64,000 nucleotides of DNA, from positions 29,156 to 93,155 of the forward strand of contig JTDE01021338.1 in assembly GCA_014338405.1 (NCBI GenBank). The letters are read 5' to 3'. The notes under the pieces were generated by a model. The model saw only the letters and a list, made by a program, of their open reading frames with translations, made no database searches and was not told the origin of the DNA. The position numbers and the translations under genes are program-made. Of the stretch, positions 1 to 13,500 are shown in pieces (the first letter of the stretch is position 1; every line of letters begins with the position of its first letter). This DNA comes from Paragonimus skrjabini miyazakii (taxonomy: Eukaryota; Platyhelminthes; Trematoda; Plagiorchiida; Troglotrematidae).

Positions 1-1365
1 AAAATACTCCCATTCAATAGTGAAACTCTCACATGGATTAGTAATACATTTCATATGATATACAGCCACGAATGACTCACCTAGCCACTCCAACAGACCC
101 TGCACGGCCACTTTCATCTGGTCTGGGCTCGTTTGACTACTCATTTTCTCCCCAATCAGGCTCATTACCGGCTGACTGTTCCATCTCAGTAATCCACCGC
201 CAACGGCAAGGGCTAACCCAACAATCTGTTCCAAAACAGAAAACAGAATTGGGTTTTCATCAGCCCGTCCAATCGACAGTATTGACAAACACAAAATTTT
301 CATGAGATGGACCATAAATTCACTGAACTTCTACGGGATCAGTGTGGACGAATAGATAGTTTGGGTTTTAGTTTGTCAATAAAACCCCCGTTATTAAAGC
401 GTGATTGATAACCACTGCTGCACTGGGTTGAATGTTCCTATACAAACAGTCAGTCGAACAAATGTTTTGTACGCCCCTTGATTGATCAACGTCATTGTAT
501 GGAGTGGGCATAAAAATCAGTTTAACTCGTGAAATACACCTGGTCCTCTATACATAATGACGGGTCGAAAAAGTCGTCCTTCCAGAAGTAGGCAACAGCA
601 GAAAATCACTCATGTGAAGCGGTAAACTGAGGTAGCAAATCGATCGGTTTGGTTCGAATGAGCAACTCAACGTGATGGAATGATGAGATTTGGAAACCTT
701 CCCAAATCAAAGGCAGGTCACAGATATCATGCCGTTCTGATACTAAACATGCGCCCCTGGAATAACAGTTCTCAAAGGTCACAGTACAACTAATATGAAC
801 AGGTAAACTGTGAATAAAGGTTCACCGAGATCATTTCCTGAAGTTCCTGCCAAACTGAAGTGGTCAGTTAACAACACACCTCAAAGTGACTCATTCCCGC
901 GCGACTGCACTCTAAATTACAAGCGTTGTTAACCTAACAAACATAATCACCATATTCTTCATCCTAGTGAGCACTACTTCAACGGGACACACTGAAGCTT
1001 AGTTGTCTTGTAAATGAGACAAGGAAGAAAAACCATAGCTAGAAAACGAAAGAACTGGAAGTAAGAAATAAACTCGTTGTGTTTATCATCAAACCTTCAA
1101 CATTTAGATGTATACACCTCGTGGACATAGAAATGGGTTTCAAATGATAGTAAGACTTCATCCACGATGAACACTGTTTGCAGTTTTCCTTATTTTGCGT
1201 CATTATTTGTACCTCAATCAACCAAAAACACCGTTCAAGTCACTGAACCCGATTTACGACCATCTCTTCTAACATCACCAGACACTAACTCTCTGAGTTC
1301 GGAGGACACTAGACCAGGGAGACGAAGTGGACTAAATGTAAGTAACATCCTTCAAGTTAAACATC
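1..1365. other. No recognisable gene
   Basis: Only short open frames (under 80 codons) with no recognisable protein motif are seen on either strand. No repeat family shared with the rest of the window was noticed here. It is probably intergenic or intronic sequence. Confidence 0.5.
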
Positions 1366-1436
1366 ACCCACAAATGATCACAGCTATCACATTCCCATAG
1401 ACTTTCCAGTCAGCTCCTTTCGAAAATATGGATGGT
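1366..1436 (-). repeat. tRNA-derived SINE, 3' fragment
   Basis: The stretch matches the body and 3' part of the SINE at 10265-10508 in the same orientation, sharing words such as actttccagtc and aacatcaccca. The tRNA-like head with boxes A and B is missing, so this is a truncated copy. A second fragment in the opposite orientation lies about 100 bp to the right. Confidence 0.65.
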
Positions 1437-1527
1437 AAACGCATAGTGAATTTGTCAACTCCCGTTACTTGTGGCGTCGCAAAGACACCCAAATACCAAT
1501 TAAAAGCAGAGTTTATAGTGTCGTAAG

Positions 1528-1622
1528 GAGCCGAGTGGAAAGTCTATGACAATGTGACAGCAGCGATCAATTATGGGTGATGTTCAGCTTGAAGTTAACC
1601 AAATCCACGACTACTCATCACT
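1528..1622 (+). repeat. tRNA-derived SINE, 3' fragment, opposite orientation
   Basis: Read on +, this matches the reverse complement of 10265-10365. It shares the core gatcaattatgggtgatgtt and the terminal gactactcatca that ends the fuller copies. The tRNA head is absent. With the fragment at 1366-1436 it forms an inverted pair around a spacer of about 90 bp. Confidence 0.65.
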
Positions 1623-3599
1623 AACATTTTTGTTAATTGTCTTCATTTATGTGCACCAAATCGTCATTTGTTCACCTAGTTCACTAGTCGGTTGCGGCCT
1701 CGACAGACTACCAGTTGGCGCACTGAGTGCATGGCTCAATTATCCACATTTACATACATCAGCGATTGAGTAAACTAACTGGCTTGACTCCAAATGTCAA
1801 ACATCCACTTCCCAACATTGCGTATGACCATGATGCAACCCGATGCAAGCAAATGAGTGGAAATATCGAGGATCGAGTGCCTGAAGCCTTTTTATCCCCT
1901 TTACTCAGGAAATATCCAGGTTTTTCAATCGTGGAGTAATAATGCTATTACAATCGCCTTATATGGGCGACCATTAAGCTTCACAGAGATGTCTCCTTCA
2001 AAACTATCCCAGATTAGCAATGTTTACAGTGTCCTTGGGGATAAAAACATCTGTTTCATCTATTATACCAACTCCCATGAGGATATAGCTTCACGAGTTC
2101 AATAATCAGTCGATAGCCACCATGACTTCATTCTCTATCATTAAATCAACTTGAACACAACAACGTTACAGAGACATGGTTTTAGAACGCAACTCACATT
2201 CAGAAATATTTGTCGGAGCACGGGATATTGTCTAACATCATCTGTTTTGTTGGAAGAATGCGAAATGGCAATACAATCATCTACGAACTTTCTATTCAAC
2301 AAGGTATGAGCATGTTAACGTATCTGCACAATGGCTGTTGTGCCTAAAGTGATCTAAGTCTTGCATGTTTTCTGCGTGTAGCGTCCAATAAAGAGTCAAA
2401 GTAAAATCTGAAAGTATTCAGTGTTTCTAATAGAAATTTGTTTATGTGCATACTATCTTACGAGGAATACAGTAATTTCAAGCTTCTTTCTGGAAATGGT
2501 TGGTATAAAATTTTGCTAGCACAGAAGACGCGTTTTTTGAATACTATCGCTTCTGGTCATGATTTGGGTCAGCTTAGTAACTTTCTGATGTTCTTACAAC
2601 AAGACTCTTAAACGACCGTCCTTGACTTATTAATCCTCGCTTTCCGTTCCTAAACAACTAGAAATATTGGATGGGGAAGGAGGTAATGTGTTGGTGGACA
2701 AACACGATGGAACTGAGCAGACCTTCGCTAAAACCATTTCGTAATTTGCATGATTATGTTTTCGGAGCTCGATCCAGGAACAGTTGTAATTAACTCTAGC
2801 ATGGTATCACAATTGAACCAGTTGTACATATTTGATCAACTTGTCAACTATCATCGGTTTAACCACGAAGATGCTTTGATACCATGGCTTGAATACTTCA
2901 AAACCGCCAACAAATCCTGAAAATTCTCAACAGGTCGAGACTTGCAGTCTTTGGTACGACTAGTGCTGGTGAGGTTACCGAAAGTCGTAACAGAAAGATA
3001 GGTGACTGTTCAGAATACAACCTTTTTCTAAGCATAAACAGTTGAACCTTTAGGTACTACTAATTGCAATCGGCTGGTGTGCGAATCATAGCACGCAGTT
3101 TACTCAATCTTAGTTAAGTCACTGGGCCTCATAGTGATTAGCGGTTACAAGAAAAGCACCAGCCACAATGAAGACTCGAGGATGTTCGACGCAGTTTGGT
3201 ATCAATAAGATGGTTTGAACTATTGGCCATTCATACACAGAACATGTAATTAGTAACGGGTATATCTATGTCTCAAATACACCTGATCAAACTTTGAACT
3301 TTTGACCTCAAGTGGTCAGTAACGTGACCTTATGATTAAGACCTCTGATAAATGAAATGCAAAACTTAGTTTACTTGCCCAGTTAAACGACAGTCCTGAG
3401 TTTCAGACGGCTTCTCACTGTATGATTAAAAATTAGTCGACGCCGGCCAGACAAGCGTCCTCACAAAATCACGGGAATCGAAGCATTTGTTTTTGGGCAC
3501 ACTGTAGCAACCTGGGGATTTCACCAGCCTGTCTGCGGTATGATGTGTAAAATAGTTTCAAAACTCATAGTTGCACATTGTACCTAGGCTATTAAGAAA
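1623..3599. other. No recognisable gene
   Basis: There are only short open frames, no splice-bounded coding exon that I can support, and no repeat shared with other parts of the window. Confidence 0.45.
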
Positions 3600-3880
3600 G
3601 TTCGCATGATGCATGTTGTTCGATTGTTTGTCTGCATGCCATTTGACTACGGCGCGAACCCGAACGCACACTTGTGTCACACACTTCCGGTTTAATCGCT
3701 CGTCGACGGCTGGTATCTAGCCTCTCTAGCTAATTTACGTGTCGGTGCCATTTTCTAGCGCTATAAGAGACCCTTTATATATTTCGAGTAATAAATATTC
3801 GGTCTCTTCTCTCGACGGCCTTTTGTATTTCGCGTCTGGTTAATTCGTACCTGGGGAAAACGACTTAGTGCAACGTGCAT
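3600..3880 (+). repeat. Possible solo LTR
   Basis: This CpG-richer stretch has a TATA-like word (ctataagag, near 3761) followed about 30 bp later by a polyadenylation word (aataaa, near 3792) and then pyrimidine-rich sequence. That compact promoter plus poly(A) layout is typical of a long terminal repeat. No second copy, target-site duplication or clear TG/CA ends were established. A 47-codon ATG frame starts at 3943, but I do not recognise it. Confidence 0.22.
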
Positions 3881-5600
3881 TAAAACACTTTCTTAGCTCG
3901 ATTCTCCACGATTAATAGTGTCCTTGTCTTGACATATCACTCATGGACAGCAGTCAGTGGAGATGTGAACCGGCAAAGTTTATACTTCCTCAGATTAGCA
4001 TCGAGGAAGTGAGGGCGAGTTGTATAAAAGTTTGTAATTTTGCTCCATCCCACCGGGAGAAGAATATTCAACGAACGAAACAGTGACTAACGCCACCGTT
4101 AAATCTTTGAAACAGTTCTGGTTTGACGGTCCAGCCCCGGTTCAAACGACGGTCACCAAAGGTCCAGCGCAGTTCTCGTAGGAACAAGTGGTTTTTGTCG
4201 TTAATCAGTGAACAGCCAGTTAAAATTCAATCCCTTCTTACTTAGCAGACGTAATGAACTACTTAATGACAACATATTTGGTTGCTCGGATGAGAATGAA
4301 TTTCGTCAGTAGATGCACGGGAACTAGCATATCTCTAAAGAAAAAACGTAACCAGAGCTTAAAATCCATTTAATTTCACAATAAAACAGTCCTAAGCACT
4401 TGAAACAAAAACCACTAGAATGATCTTGGTTTTTTGTCGGATAATTTAATACACCTAAATGGAAAGTAAGTACCTTGTTCAAGAATGTGTGACCAACTGA
4501 TGTATGTTTTTTGAGAACATCCTTCATTTTGTCAAATAGTATTACATACTCAACAAGAAGAACTATGTAATGCGTAATATTAAGGCAAAATCGACCAAGA
4601 AAACTAAGGGATACGCATAATTATCCATTGTGATAAGCAGATAATAAAGTTAACCCACATGGAACAAAGCTTATCACAAGTTCTTGCTTTGGACTAGCTA
4701 AATCGATAGGGGGTTGCATTCACACTGATCACGCGGAGTTCACATCATCTATTTATCATGAGTTTATCTACCCGGCCCTCAACAAAAATTGACAGAGTCC
4801 GTTCAACGGGGCAAATAATAATGCATATTTCAGCCAAATCTTACAACAAAAATTAATTACATAATCGCAGGCTGAAATAAACGAATCGACTGGCATTGCT
4901 ATCCATCTTCTTCACAGTCTACTAAGGATCCACATGCCAACCCTGATTTCGAGGCTTATTCTCGTTATGTACAACTTACCATACAACGCAACAACAAACT
5001 GATTAGCAGAACAAATTGAACGTGTTAGTTAGCAATTTCTCCTTCACAACCTTCCCAATACGATTAATTTTGTTACTAAAATTAACAGTTCTCCCATGCG
5101 CCTGTCGATCTCAAATGCTTTTCCCCAAAGAGTATTAAATTCGTTTGTCTACACAGTTCAGAATACTCACATAAGGTTGCTGCAAGAACTACTTCAATAC
5201 CGTACTGCTAGTGTTCACTTCAAATCTAACAGGGTTTTAACGTCAAACTGATAAAACTACAATGAGGTCTCCATCAAATCTATGGTGAAACTGGAGCGTT
5301 ATATACTAAGTCAGTCTATTGAATATATGTGATTACATCAACGCTTTTATTATCTTGAAATCTGGTCACGACTGGATTACGCTTACTCGTTCGATCAGGC
5401 GCATATTTATTTCCTGGTTTTTCGGATGTAAATTGGAATGAGCACTTAGATTGTTAGAACACTCAGCTTTTTAACACAATGTGGTTCAGGAATTGTACAT
5501 CTTTTAACAGATTCTGTGCCTGCTTAACGGAGTCTAATTGTCATGAAAATGTTTTATCACCGAGTCAATAAAAACTCGTTCTGTTGATGTATCAGACCAG
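3881..5600. other. No recognisable gene
   Basis: Sequence without supportable coding exons or RNA genes. Open frames are short and resemble no family I know. Confidence 0.45.
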
Positions 5601-5621
5601 AATCTAGGTCCAACTAGTAAT

Positions 5622-6070
5622 GTGTTGAAGGAAAATGGCTATCCAGCTGGCCTCCTAACTCGGAATATGTTCCTAATCAAACGGCAAAACGGGTCTCCAT
5701 GGTGGGGAAGAAACTTGCACTTGCCCACACGCCATTCAAGAATATATTACGGCAGAAGCAGTCAACCGTTGGTTTCACCAGACCATCACACTTCTCCGGC
5801 GGAAGTACTACACAAAGGTTCACCTCGCACCAAACTAACAGTCAATAAGAAGAGCATACTTCGTGGTTACCACCAGCTCACGTTTATGCACTCATTCTGT
5901 TGCTACTGTAGAGCTGAATATGTAGGTGACACTTCGAGGTGTTCGCCCAAGCGGTTCACATAACTCAATCTAGAGTTGACCGAGAATGGTTTGATCAAAC
6001 CCACCATCGGTGTAGTCACGGTACATCAGGTCCACACTAATCACCCAACTGACACCGCTCACGCTTTTTG
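5622..6070 (+). mobile_element. Penelope-like element, C-terminal (GIY-YIG) fragment
   Basis: A 113-codon frame begins with a motif like the one just after the reverse transcriptase of Penelope-like elements (ENGYPAGLLTRN). It ends with a GIY-YIG-like endonuclease start: Cys-Cys spacing in FCCYCRAEYVGDTSR, where YVGDTSR fits the second half of the GIY-YIG signature. Weak similarity continues past the stop to about 6070 (NGLIKPT). The copy is broken and lacks the reverse transcriptase here. A reverse transcriptase fragment probably of the same superfamily lies at 42450-42980. The call rests on motif recognition without a search. Confidence 0.55.
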
Positions 6071-9000
6071 TGTAGTTTATCATTTTTGGGCCGCCCACAC
6101 CCGGTTGGCCGGATAACGAATGCTAGTCTCGTCCTTGTCGCAAACACAGTTCACATTACTAGCTTGTATTTCCACCTAAAATATGAACCACATTTCTCTG
6201 ACGTAGCTATGTGCAATTCCAAACCGTCCAAACAATTACCCACCACTCACTCGCCAGGAAAAAATGACATTAACTATGCTTATTATACTTCGCAACAGAA
6301 AACAGTAAAAACGTTCTAGTAACAGCTGATTCAAGTCAGTAAGTCTATTTTTTTAAATGAAAGTACGGTGATGAAAACCTATGGCGATGATCGCCCTTTT
6401 CAGGTTGATAATTTTTCTCCCTTTATAAAGTCTAGTTTTTACATAATTCTGATCGTTTATTTTGATTGTTAGATCAACAGAAGTCGAGGAGATCTGAGAT
6501 CAAAATTTTTAAAGGTAACTTTCACTATTCATTTAAAAACCGAAAATAGTAAAAAGTGACTACTCCAATTTTTTTGTGTTAAGAAATATTGCCAGAAATT
6601 CCAATCCCTACGGTTGTTAACTTCGATGTCAGTATGCAACAATTATCTTGGATGTCTCGTATTCAACGGCAATTATGTACACCGTGGTATAATAAATAAC
6701 GATTTCGATTCGCAATAAAGGGTTGTGAGTTTAAATGCTGTTCGGTTTATCTCCATCTGACAGATCCAAACAGGAACGAAAAAAGTAACGTCGGATTAAG
6801 AGACACTTAGATCTACAGACTTACGATGGACTGGACTACGTTCACCAAATCACTGGGGTATGAAAACATGCAGAACTATTTCATCAGCAGTACACCTCAT
6901 TTAGATCTTCGATCTACGTCGTGTTAATCGATATGATTGATTAAAATTTTTAACACTGTGAGGTTTGCACTAATACACTTTGAGCATCTAGACGAATGTC
7001 ATCAATCTACTATAATCTCTATTTTCGTGTTGCCACATGTGTTCGTCTAGTAGCATATCACGAAATACAAAAGAACCGACACATGCCATCAAATCAATGA
7101 TAGACACTCGAGTTAGTGTCTGAGTTGAGTAAACTTCGAATTTTGATTAGGAAACAGATAAAACCGACCGGACTTACCAAAAATATCACATTGAAAAGTA
7201 TGATGATTACACGAGAAGTACAGGAGCAGCACGTCATTTTCGGCCGGAGATTTCAAAATGGCAACTGAATTAAAAGGAAACAAAATCACAATTAGTATGT
7301 TGAAGTTTGAAATGTTGGAGAAAACCAAATAATGTCTAATGATCAGTTTGGAAGATTTTAGACCAGTACGAGCGATCATTATCACCGGGTTCATCCATGT
7401 GCTCTTAAGTTAAGAAATGACCACTTCAGTGCGACGATCAGCCAGCGGGTGGCAAAGCGGTAACTGACAATCCGTTCGTTTGTGAAAGTTATAAGCGATT
7501 TTTGGCGGTGGATTCATAAAACGCCGGATGAGAATTCCGTGTGAACCAGAAAGTTTGCTGTTCGAATGACTTGCAAAATGGTTCAACCACAGGCCGACTA
7601 ATTCTTCGTGTATCAAAATTAACTTGTGAGTTAAAATCTTTACTTCGCAGCTGCTCCCTAGTTATATTCGCTCATCACACGATGCCTGGTTGTGTGGCGA
7701 TACTCAGTATGTACTACTGACAGCACTGTTGATTTCTAATGCATAGTCAGATTTCTGAAACTTCACGGTCCAATACTGAGATATCACCTTTAAACGTATA
7801 TCAGCCTCCAAACAGCGCAGTTTTTTAATATGAAACTATTGGCGCACACACATACAATGGAAACAGATAGGACAAACACATCAAATGGTGCAGCGTGGTC
7901 TCTGAAAATGTATTTAAGGTATGAACCAGAACCGGAAGCTCCAAAGTAATCTGTTTTGCTCATTGTATCAGTTTAGACCACTCTAACGATTGTAACTGTA
8001 TGCAGTGAGGGGTTACGCTGTATCACTAATAACTTGTCAATTATAGTATAAAGTTAGAACCGTCATTATTTGACCGCAAATTCGTTGTTCAGCTATACTT
8101 TTCAGATAGCTGCTTTTCAACTCACTGTGTAATTCAATTTCGCAATTGTAAGAGTCCTTCAATGACGCAAATCTGCAGGTTTGATTGTAATCAGGTGATC
8201 GTGTAGACTATTGCCTTATTGCTCTCATTGTAACCACCATAAAGTCGCCGTATCAAAACACATTCATACTTGCTAGCGAGGGGTCAAAATACTGTTTGCA
8301 GCAAGTTTGATGGGTTCTTCAGTCTTGAAACAGTTCATTCTCAATGAACTTGAATAGGACAAGGAGAGGACTCAAGTCCTGTGATACTATCCGGAGTAAT
8401 GTTTCGTATATAGTTACCGCACACGTTACTAGTTTCAAACGTTCAGACAAGGTTTCACAGGGAGGCAGACATAGCTTAAGGGAATGAACAGACGGATATA
8501 AAAATAAAAACATGTGAATTGTGACTACCAGGACAATCACAATATCAACTCAAATTTTTTTTGAACACACATGAAGGGATTGTAGTTTCTGATAGCCAAA
8601 TTCCAAACAAAATAGTTGATGTGTTTCCGGTTACTCTAAACGATTACAGAGAACGCATCATAAACTTTGACCATGTGCCTTATTTAGGCTATGTATTTGC
8701 CACTGATAGTGTTGGGTACCATTCCCCTCTCTCAGTACAAGCTCCTGAAGGCTGCAGCTGTCTTTCGTGCCCCTCTAGAGCATGGTGCTTGATACGAGCA
8801 GCTAGTTGACAGTTTGTATTTCTCATGTAGCTCATACTGTAGCTACATGGACATCCGTACCAACATTGGGATGGAACGGACGTACAGGCTGATTCTTCAT
8901 GGCCGAGGAGACTAGTCAGGCTCTGGTTTGCTGTGTTGTACAGCGTTTTCATGTTCGAGATGCAACTGTCACTGTCGACCAGCTATTGTCGAGAAACGGA

Positions 9001-10264
9001 AGTTCTAAGTATACTGCCTTCTTTGGTACAGATTTTATCTGTATTCCTGGGGCAAGTATACTGACGTACCTTCAAATAAGTCGCAGGGATATCCACTGGC
9101 CTGTAAATTATCTGCCAATGTGCTTAATTCCAACCGTAGATTGGCTCACGCATATAACTTGCGCGCTCTGTGTGTTGATGCTGCGATTGTACCGGTAGTT
9201 AACATTTCCACATTCATCAACTTCGCGTCCATTTGTGGTTTCAGTACGACTGGACAGTCCTGACAGTGGGAATATCGGCTGAAACTAACAAGGAGATTAT
9301 TGTGCCTCCTGTTATAGCGATCGGGCGGTCTGAGTATTACCCACAAACGACTACAGCTGAGGATTTGGATATGATGGTTAGAGCATGCCAATTGTGAGGT
9401 CAGTGAAATAGTAGTCAACACAGTTGGTTTGTGATAACGTGAACTGGAACTCAAGTACCGATCGTTGTAAAGTTATGGATTATTGGTGAACCATAGTATG
9501 AGTAAAACTAAAGTATAGCGTCTCTTTGAGAAGTTGGTGGACTAATACTCAGTCGGAATATGAATACTGTCATCAAATGTGAATGTTGCTCAGTTTGTTC
9601 TAATCAGATCCGCAAGTGCTGATCCGTAATAATCGTAATGATAACATTGATAAGTATAAATGAAAATATGCAATATTAGGTAGAAATTATCATCACTGCC
9701 TTAAACTTATTGATCAAAATTACGCTTGGGAGTTCAAAGATTAAATTCAGTTATTCGAAATTTTCATTTAGGCATAGTGGCTAATCGGGTGCTAAATAGT
9801 TTACAGCTGACACCTAGAACGTTTCACTTACTGTTGACTGTCACGATCTTCTGTCCAATTTAATGAACTCAACTGACAGCCTGGAAAGGAATCATTTAGG
9901 TGTGAGTAGGCATGGTGACCTTTGACCTGAGGGTGACAGTTCCGCTTATTTAGTTCGGACTGTTGTCCAATCACTATCTCCAGGTGTGTCAATCAGTGAA
10001 ACCGAAGCCGAATTCTTTCGGAAACGTATCTATTCTAAAACAGTTAACAAAGTAACAGAAACAACAACAGTTGGATTACGTTGTTGATCCGGCTGTACTG
10101 AACGGGTTGAACAGAACACATCTTATCTGTAGTGCGCTTTCCTTAATCAAACGCTCTCAGCTTCCTTAACGGAGTATAATCAAAGTCCGCGTAAACAGAC
10201 AAACCTAATTGAGAGCATGTGGCAAATTTTTGAAAGCAGCGTGCACCTCCAACATGTATTTCGG
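6071..10264. other. No recognisable gene
   Basis: About 4 kb of sequence with short overlapping open frames on both strands (longest about 100 codons, at 8899-9198 and 9146-9454). They look like chance frames, and none shows a domain, signal peptide pattern or consistent splice boundary. Confidence 0.4.
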
Positions 10265-10508
10265 TTGTGAGTACTGATGAGTAGTCGGGGATTTTACTTA
10301 TTTTAGGTTGAACATCACCCACAATTGATCGCAGCTGTCGCATTCCCATAGACTTTCCAGTCGGCCCCTTTCAAAAAGAAGCACTAGACTCGAGTTTCGC
10401 TCACATTGGACCTCATCAGTGGTACATATCCTTGCCACTGCCGGGACTAGAACTCCGGCCAAGCTTTCATGAGGCAACCGTGTTTACCACTGCACCACTG
10501 ACCTCACA
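10265..10508 (-). repeat. tRNA-derived SINE, nearly complete copy
   Basis: Read on -, the element starts with a tRNA-like head. Box A (TGGTGCAGTGG) lies at 10497-10487 and box B (GTTCTAGTCC) at 10453-10444, with tRNA-like spacing of about 33 nt between them. A non-tRNA body of about 190 bp follows and ends in gactactcatcagtactc. Matching copies occur at 35785-35997 and 59410-59652, with truncated ones at 1366-1436 and 1528-1622. A tRNA-like internal RNA polymerase III promoter and dispersed, 5'-truncated copies define a SINE. I infer that a LINE supplies the mobilisation machinery. Confidence 0.75.
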
Positions 10509-13500
10509 TTAGGCAGAACTGTATCAGCACATACAAACGCTCAGCCACATTTGCTTAGGAGTAATGTTTTGATTGCCGATCAACTGGACAGGAGACATAG
10601 TAACGGTCCTGTTAACTCTAGCCGATTTCAGTTGAGGTTAAGTTAACTCAATTTTCACTAATCTTGTGTCTGACATAAAGTTCAAGCTGTCTGATCGACT
10701 GTGAAGAATGAACGAGGTAAGTTTCACACTTCACACTGTTAAGCTTCAGCTGTCGTTTGACGAGGGGAATACGGATGGATTGGTTGAGGTCAGGCTGCCA
10801 AAACTAACCAGGAGCGATTGAGATAGACGAGATTCAACCTCACAGTCGTCTGAATTCCCCTTCAGTGTTCATAAATCTAAACTCACACGCGTTTACAAAC
10901 TAGGGCTTGGCTTCATTATGGATTCATCAAAAAACCAGATAATTATGACTGGATAACGAATTGTCTACACTGGCAAAGTAATTCTTAGATGGAATTTTAT
11001 TCTATCTACAGATGGTTACTTTAACTCTACACTACACAACGTCGGGTAAAATGTCGTGTTTATTTGAAACAGTTAGTTCTTTTTATAAAGTTGAAAACAA
11101 CAGTGAGAAGACGGACACTGGTAATTACTAGCATATCGTATTGTCTCTTCAGTACCAAATAACAATAACCGGGAATATATATATATATATATGTATACAT
11201 ATAACACTAATGGGTTGTTTTTACTATCTAAGTCAGAAGCATTTGGAGGCGTGCCGGGCGGTTGAAAGTCGTAGTGGAAGCGATCATTTAGATGAAACCC
11301 TACTTCTATTGAACATCTCGCAGAGTTTATAGAAAACGTGTATTTTACGGTTAAATTGTATTGAGTTGTCGCCTACGGGCCGGCTTCATTCATGATCCGA
11401 TCAGCACTAGATTGCAGTACCCGCAGTGTTAGTTGCTACGAGTATTCACTTATCGTCATATTGTAAACAGTCCACACTGACCAGTTTACCATGAGCGGAA
11501 GGTATTAGGGAATGTCACAACAGACATTTCCCCGTGGGGTTGCGCAGTTGATGCGATCTCAGTTCACTTACGACTATGAACAAGCATCAATGGCAATTGT
11601 GACAAGAATGTATCAAAACGAAAGGGATCACGGTCTGATTAATAAAAACACCGGATTTATGTGTCCGTGAGTGCTCTGGTGTTTGGTTTTAGATAGCTCT
11701 AAGCTAATTCTTAATTGGGGACAGTAACTACTAACCCCTGCTACCGATCATACTAAACGATGGAACTTTTCTGAACGAATGAATTCAATTCTGCAAAGAT
11801 GTTGCAATACATAATTAGTTATCCACTACTTTCAACTAAGCTGGGGAGAAGAATAATTGGGCGCTATCCTTTAACAAAGCAACTCCTGCAAATGGTTTTA
11901 CCAACTAGATATCGTTTTGTCTGGAGTAAAAGGCTACCGGTGCTTAGTTCATGGCGAAATTACCAATTCATTAACTGAAAAGCAGAAATAACTTTTATCG
12001 ATCATAAAATTGTGTTCCAAGCATACAGCGTCACCTCTGACCGATTGGACTGTTCGACTGAGAGTAAAAGAGCCTCTTTTGATCACAGTCATCTGAAATC
12101 GAAATACAAACACCTCCATGGTATTTTATCCTTACGACGATGTGGTGGGTAGCATGACCTAAATCTATTGGCGTATATCTGAAATTCACTATGAAGGTTG
12201 GATAGGAAACATGTTGGCTGCCTCATACGGCTAATCTGAAACTGGACAGTACAACAAAACACACGTGTTTCCTCAAAGGGGTCAGGTTAAGTTGGCGGTT
12301 CTGACATCATGGTAAGGGAGTGAACAACTATCTGCTGTAGCAAGACCTTCCAGTTACAACTACTCAGATCACTTCGAAACACTGATTTTTGAGGTAAGTA
12401 AACTAAAAATTGACTGAAGTTGATTTCCTGAGACTTTTGACGAAAGTTTATTGCGTGGTTTACTGACAACGTGTGACAGAAATTATCAATGGTGATTCAT
12501 CTCAAAGCAAACCAATATTTTATCAACTTTAACTGTGCACATTTCATTGCCTACACTGTAAAAAGGAAAGCTTTTAAAAGAAATAGCGCAAAAATTTCTA
12601 TCCGTGAGCTCCGTGTGGCTTACTTACGCCCTTATGCGTAGTTGTAATCGACGGCATGATCCTTTGATAAACTCGACTGCTGTTGTTGTCTTGGCAGCTC
12701 ACATAATATGAGGATGAGGACATAGGGTCACCAGAAATCACGCGTTTTGAGAATGTGGTAGTAGATCAGATGAACAGACTAGTCCATCGATAATAAACAG
12801 AGACCACGACTCAGCAGAGGAGGGTTGTGTCAGCTGGCCTGCTCTAAGAATCAGCTAAAGGTCCCGAAAGCTGTTAGAAAGCCTACAACATTCATTCCAA
12901 CAAGCATCTAATGACACCATATTCATGATTTCTCTGAAGTATACTTGTACAGCGGACTTACTAGTTTTGTCGTACTACTGAGGACTGGCAGTATAGAACA
13001 GTCAAGAACATCATATGATTCAAGTCAGCTAGGCATACACCCATTAATATCAACAGGTGCTGGACGGCAGTGATTCAAACACACAAACCTTGTTTGACAG
13101 GAACAGGTGACAGATAGGCTTACAACTAGGATTCAGTACCGAAAACGTCAGTTTTATTTCCACCCCTATCAATGCATCCACAACTTTCACATCTCAACAG
13201 TTGTAAAGACTTGCAGCAAAAACTGGGAACTTACAATATCCAGTGTTAACGGAAACTATTCCCACTAGATAGTAAGCCCTGACCGGGCTGATTCCTTTCT
13301 TTCAAGCGGTTATTTGGTTTACTATCTTGTCCATAAAAGTATGCACGTCGGAGTTACACCTTCAATATTTGCCTTGAATTGAACAGCAGATCGTGACACA
13401 AAACACGCCGATGTCTAAGGAACCACCGTAATTACAGTGGACTGGATGAGTCATCGGTTTGGTTGCAGGACACATGTAAATAATGTCAAATAGGGGAATT

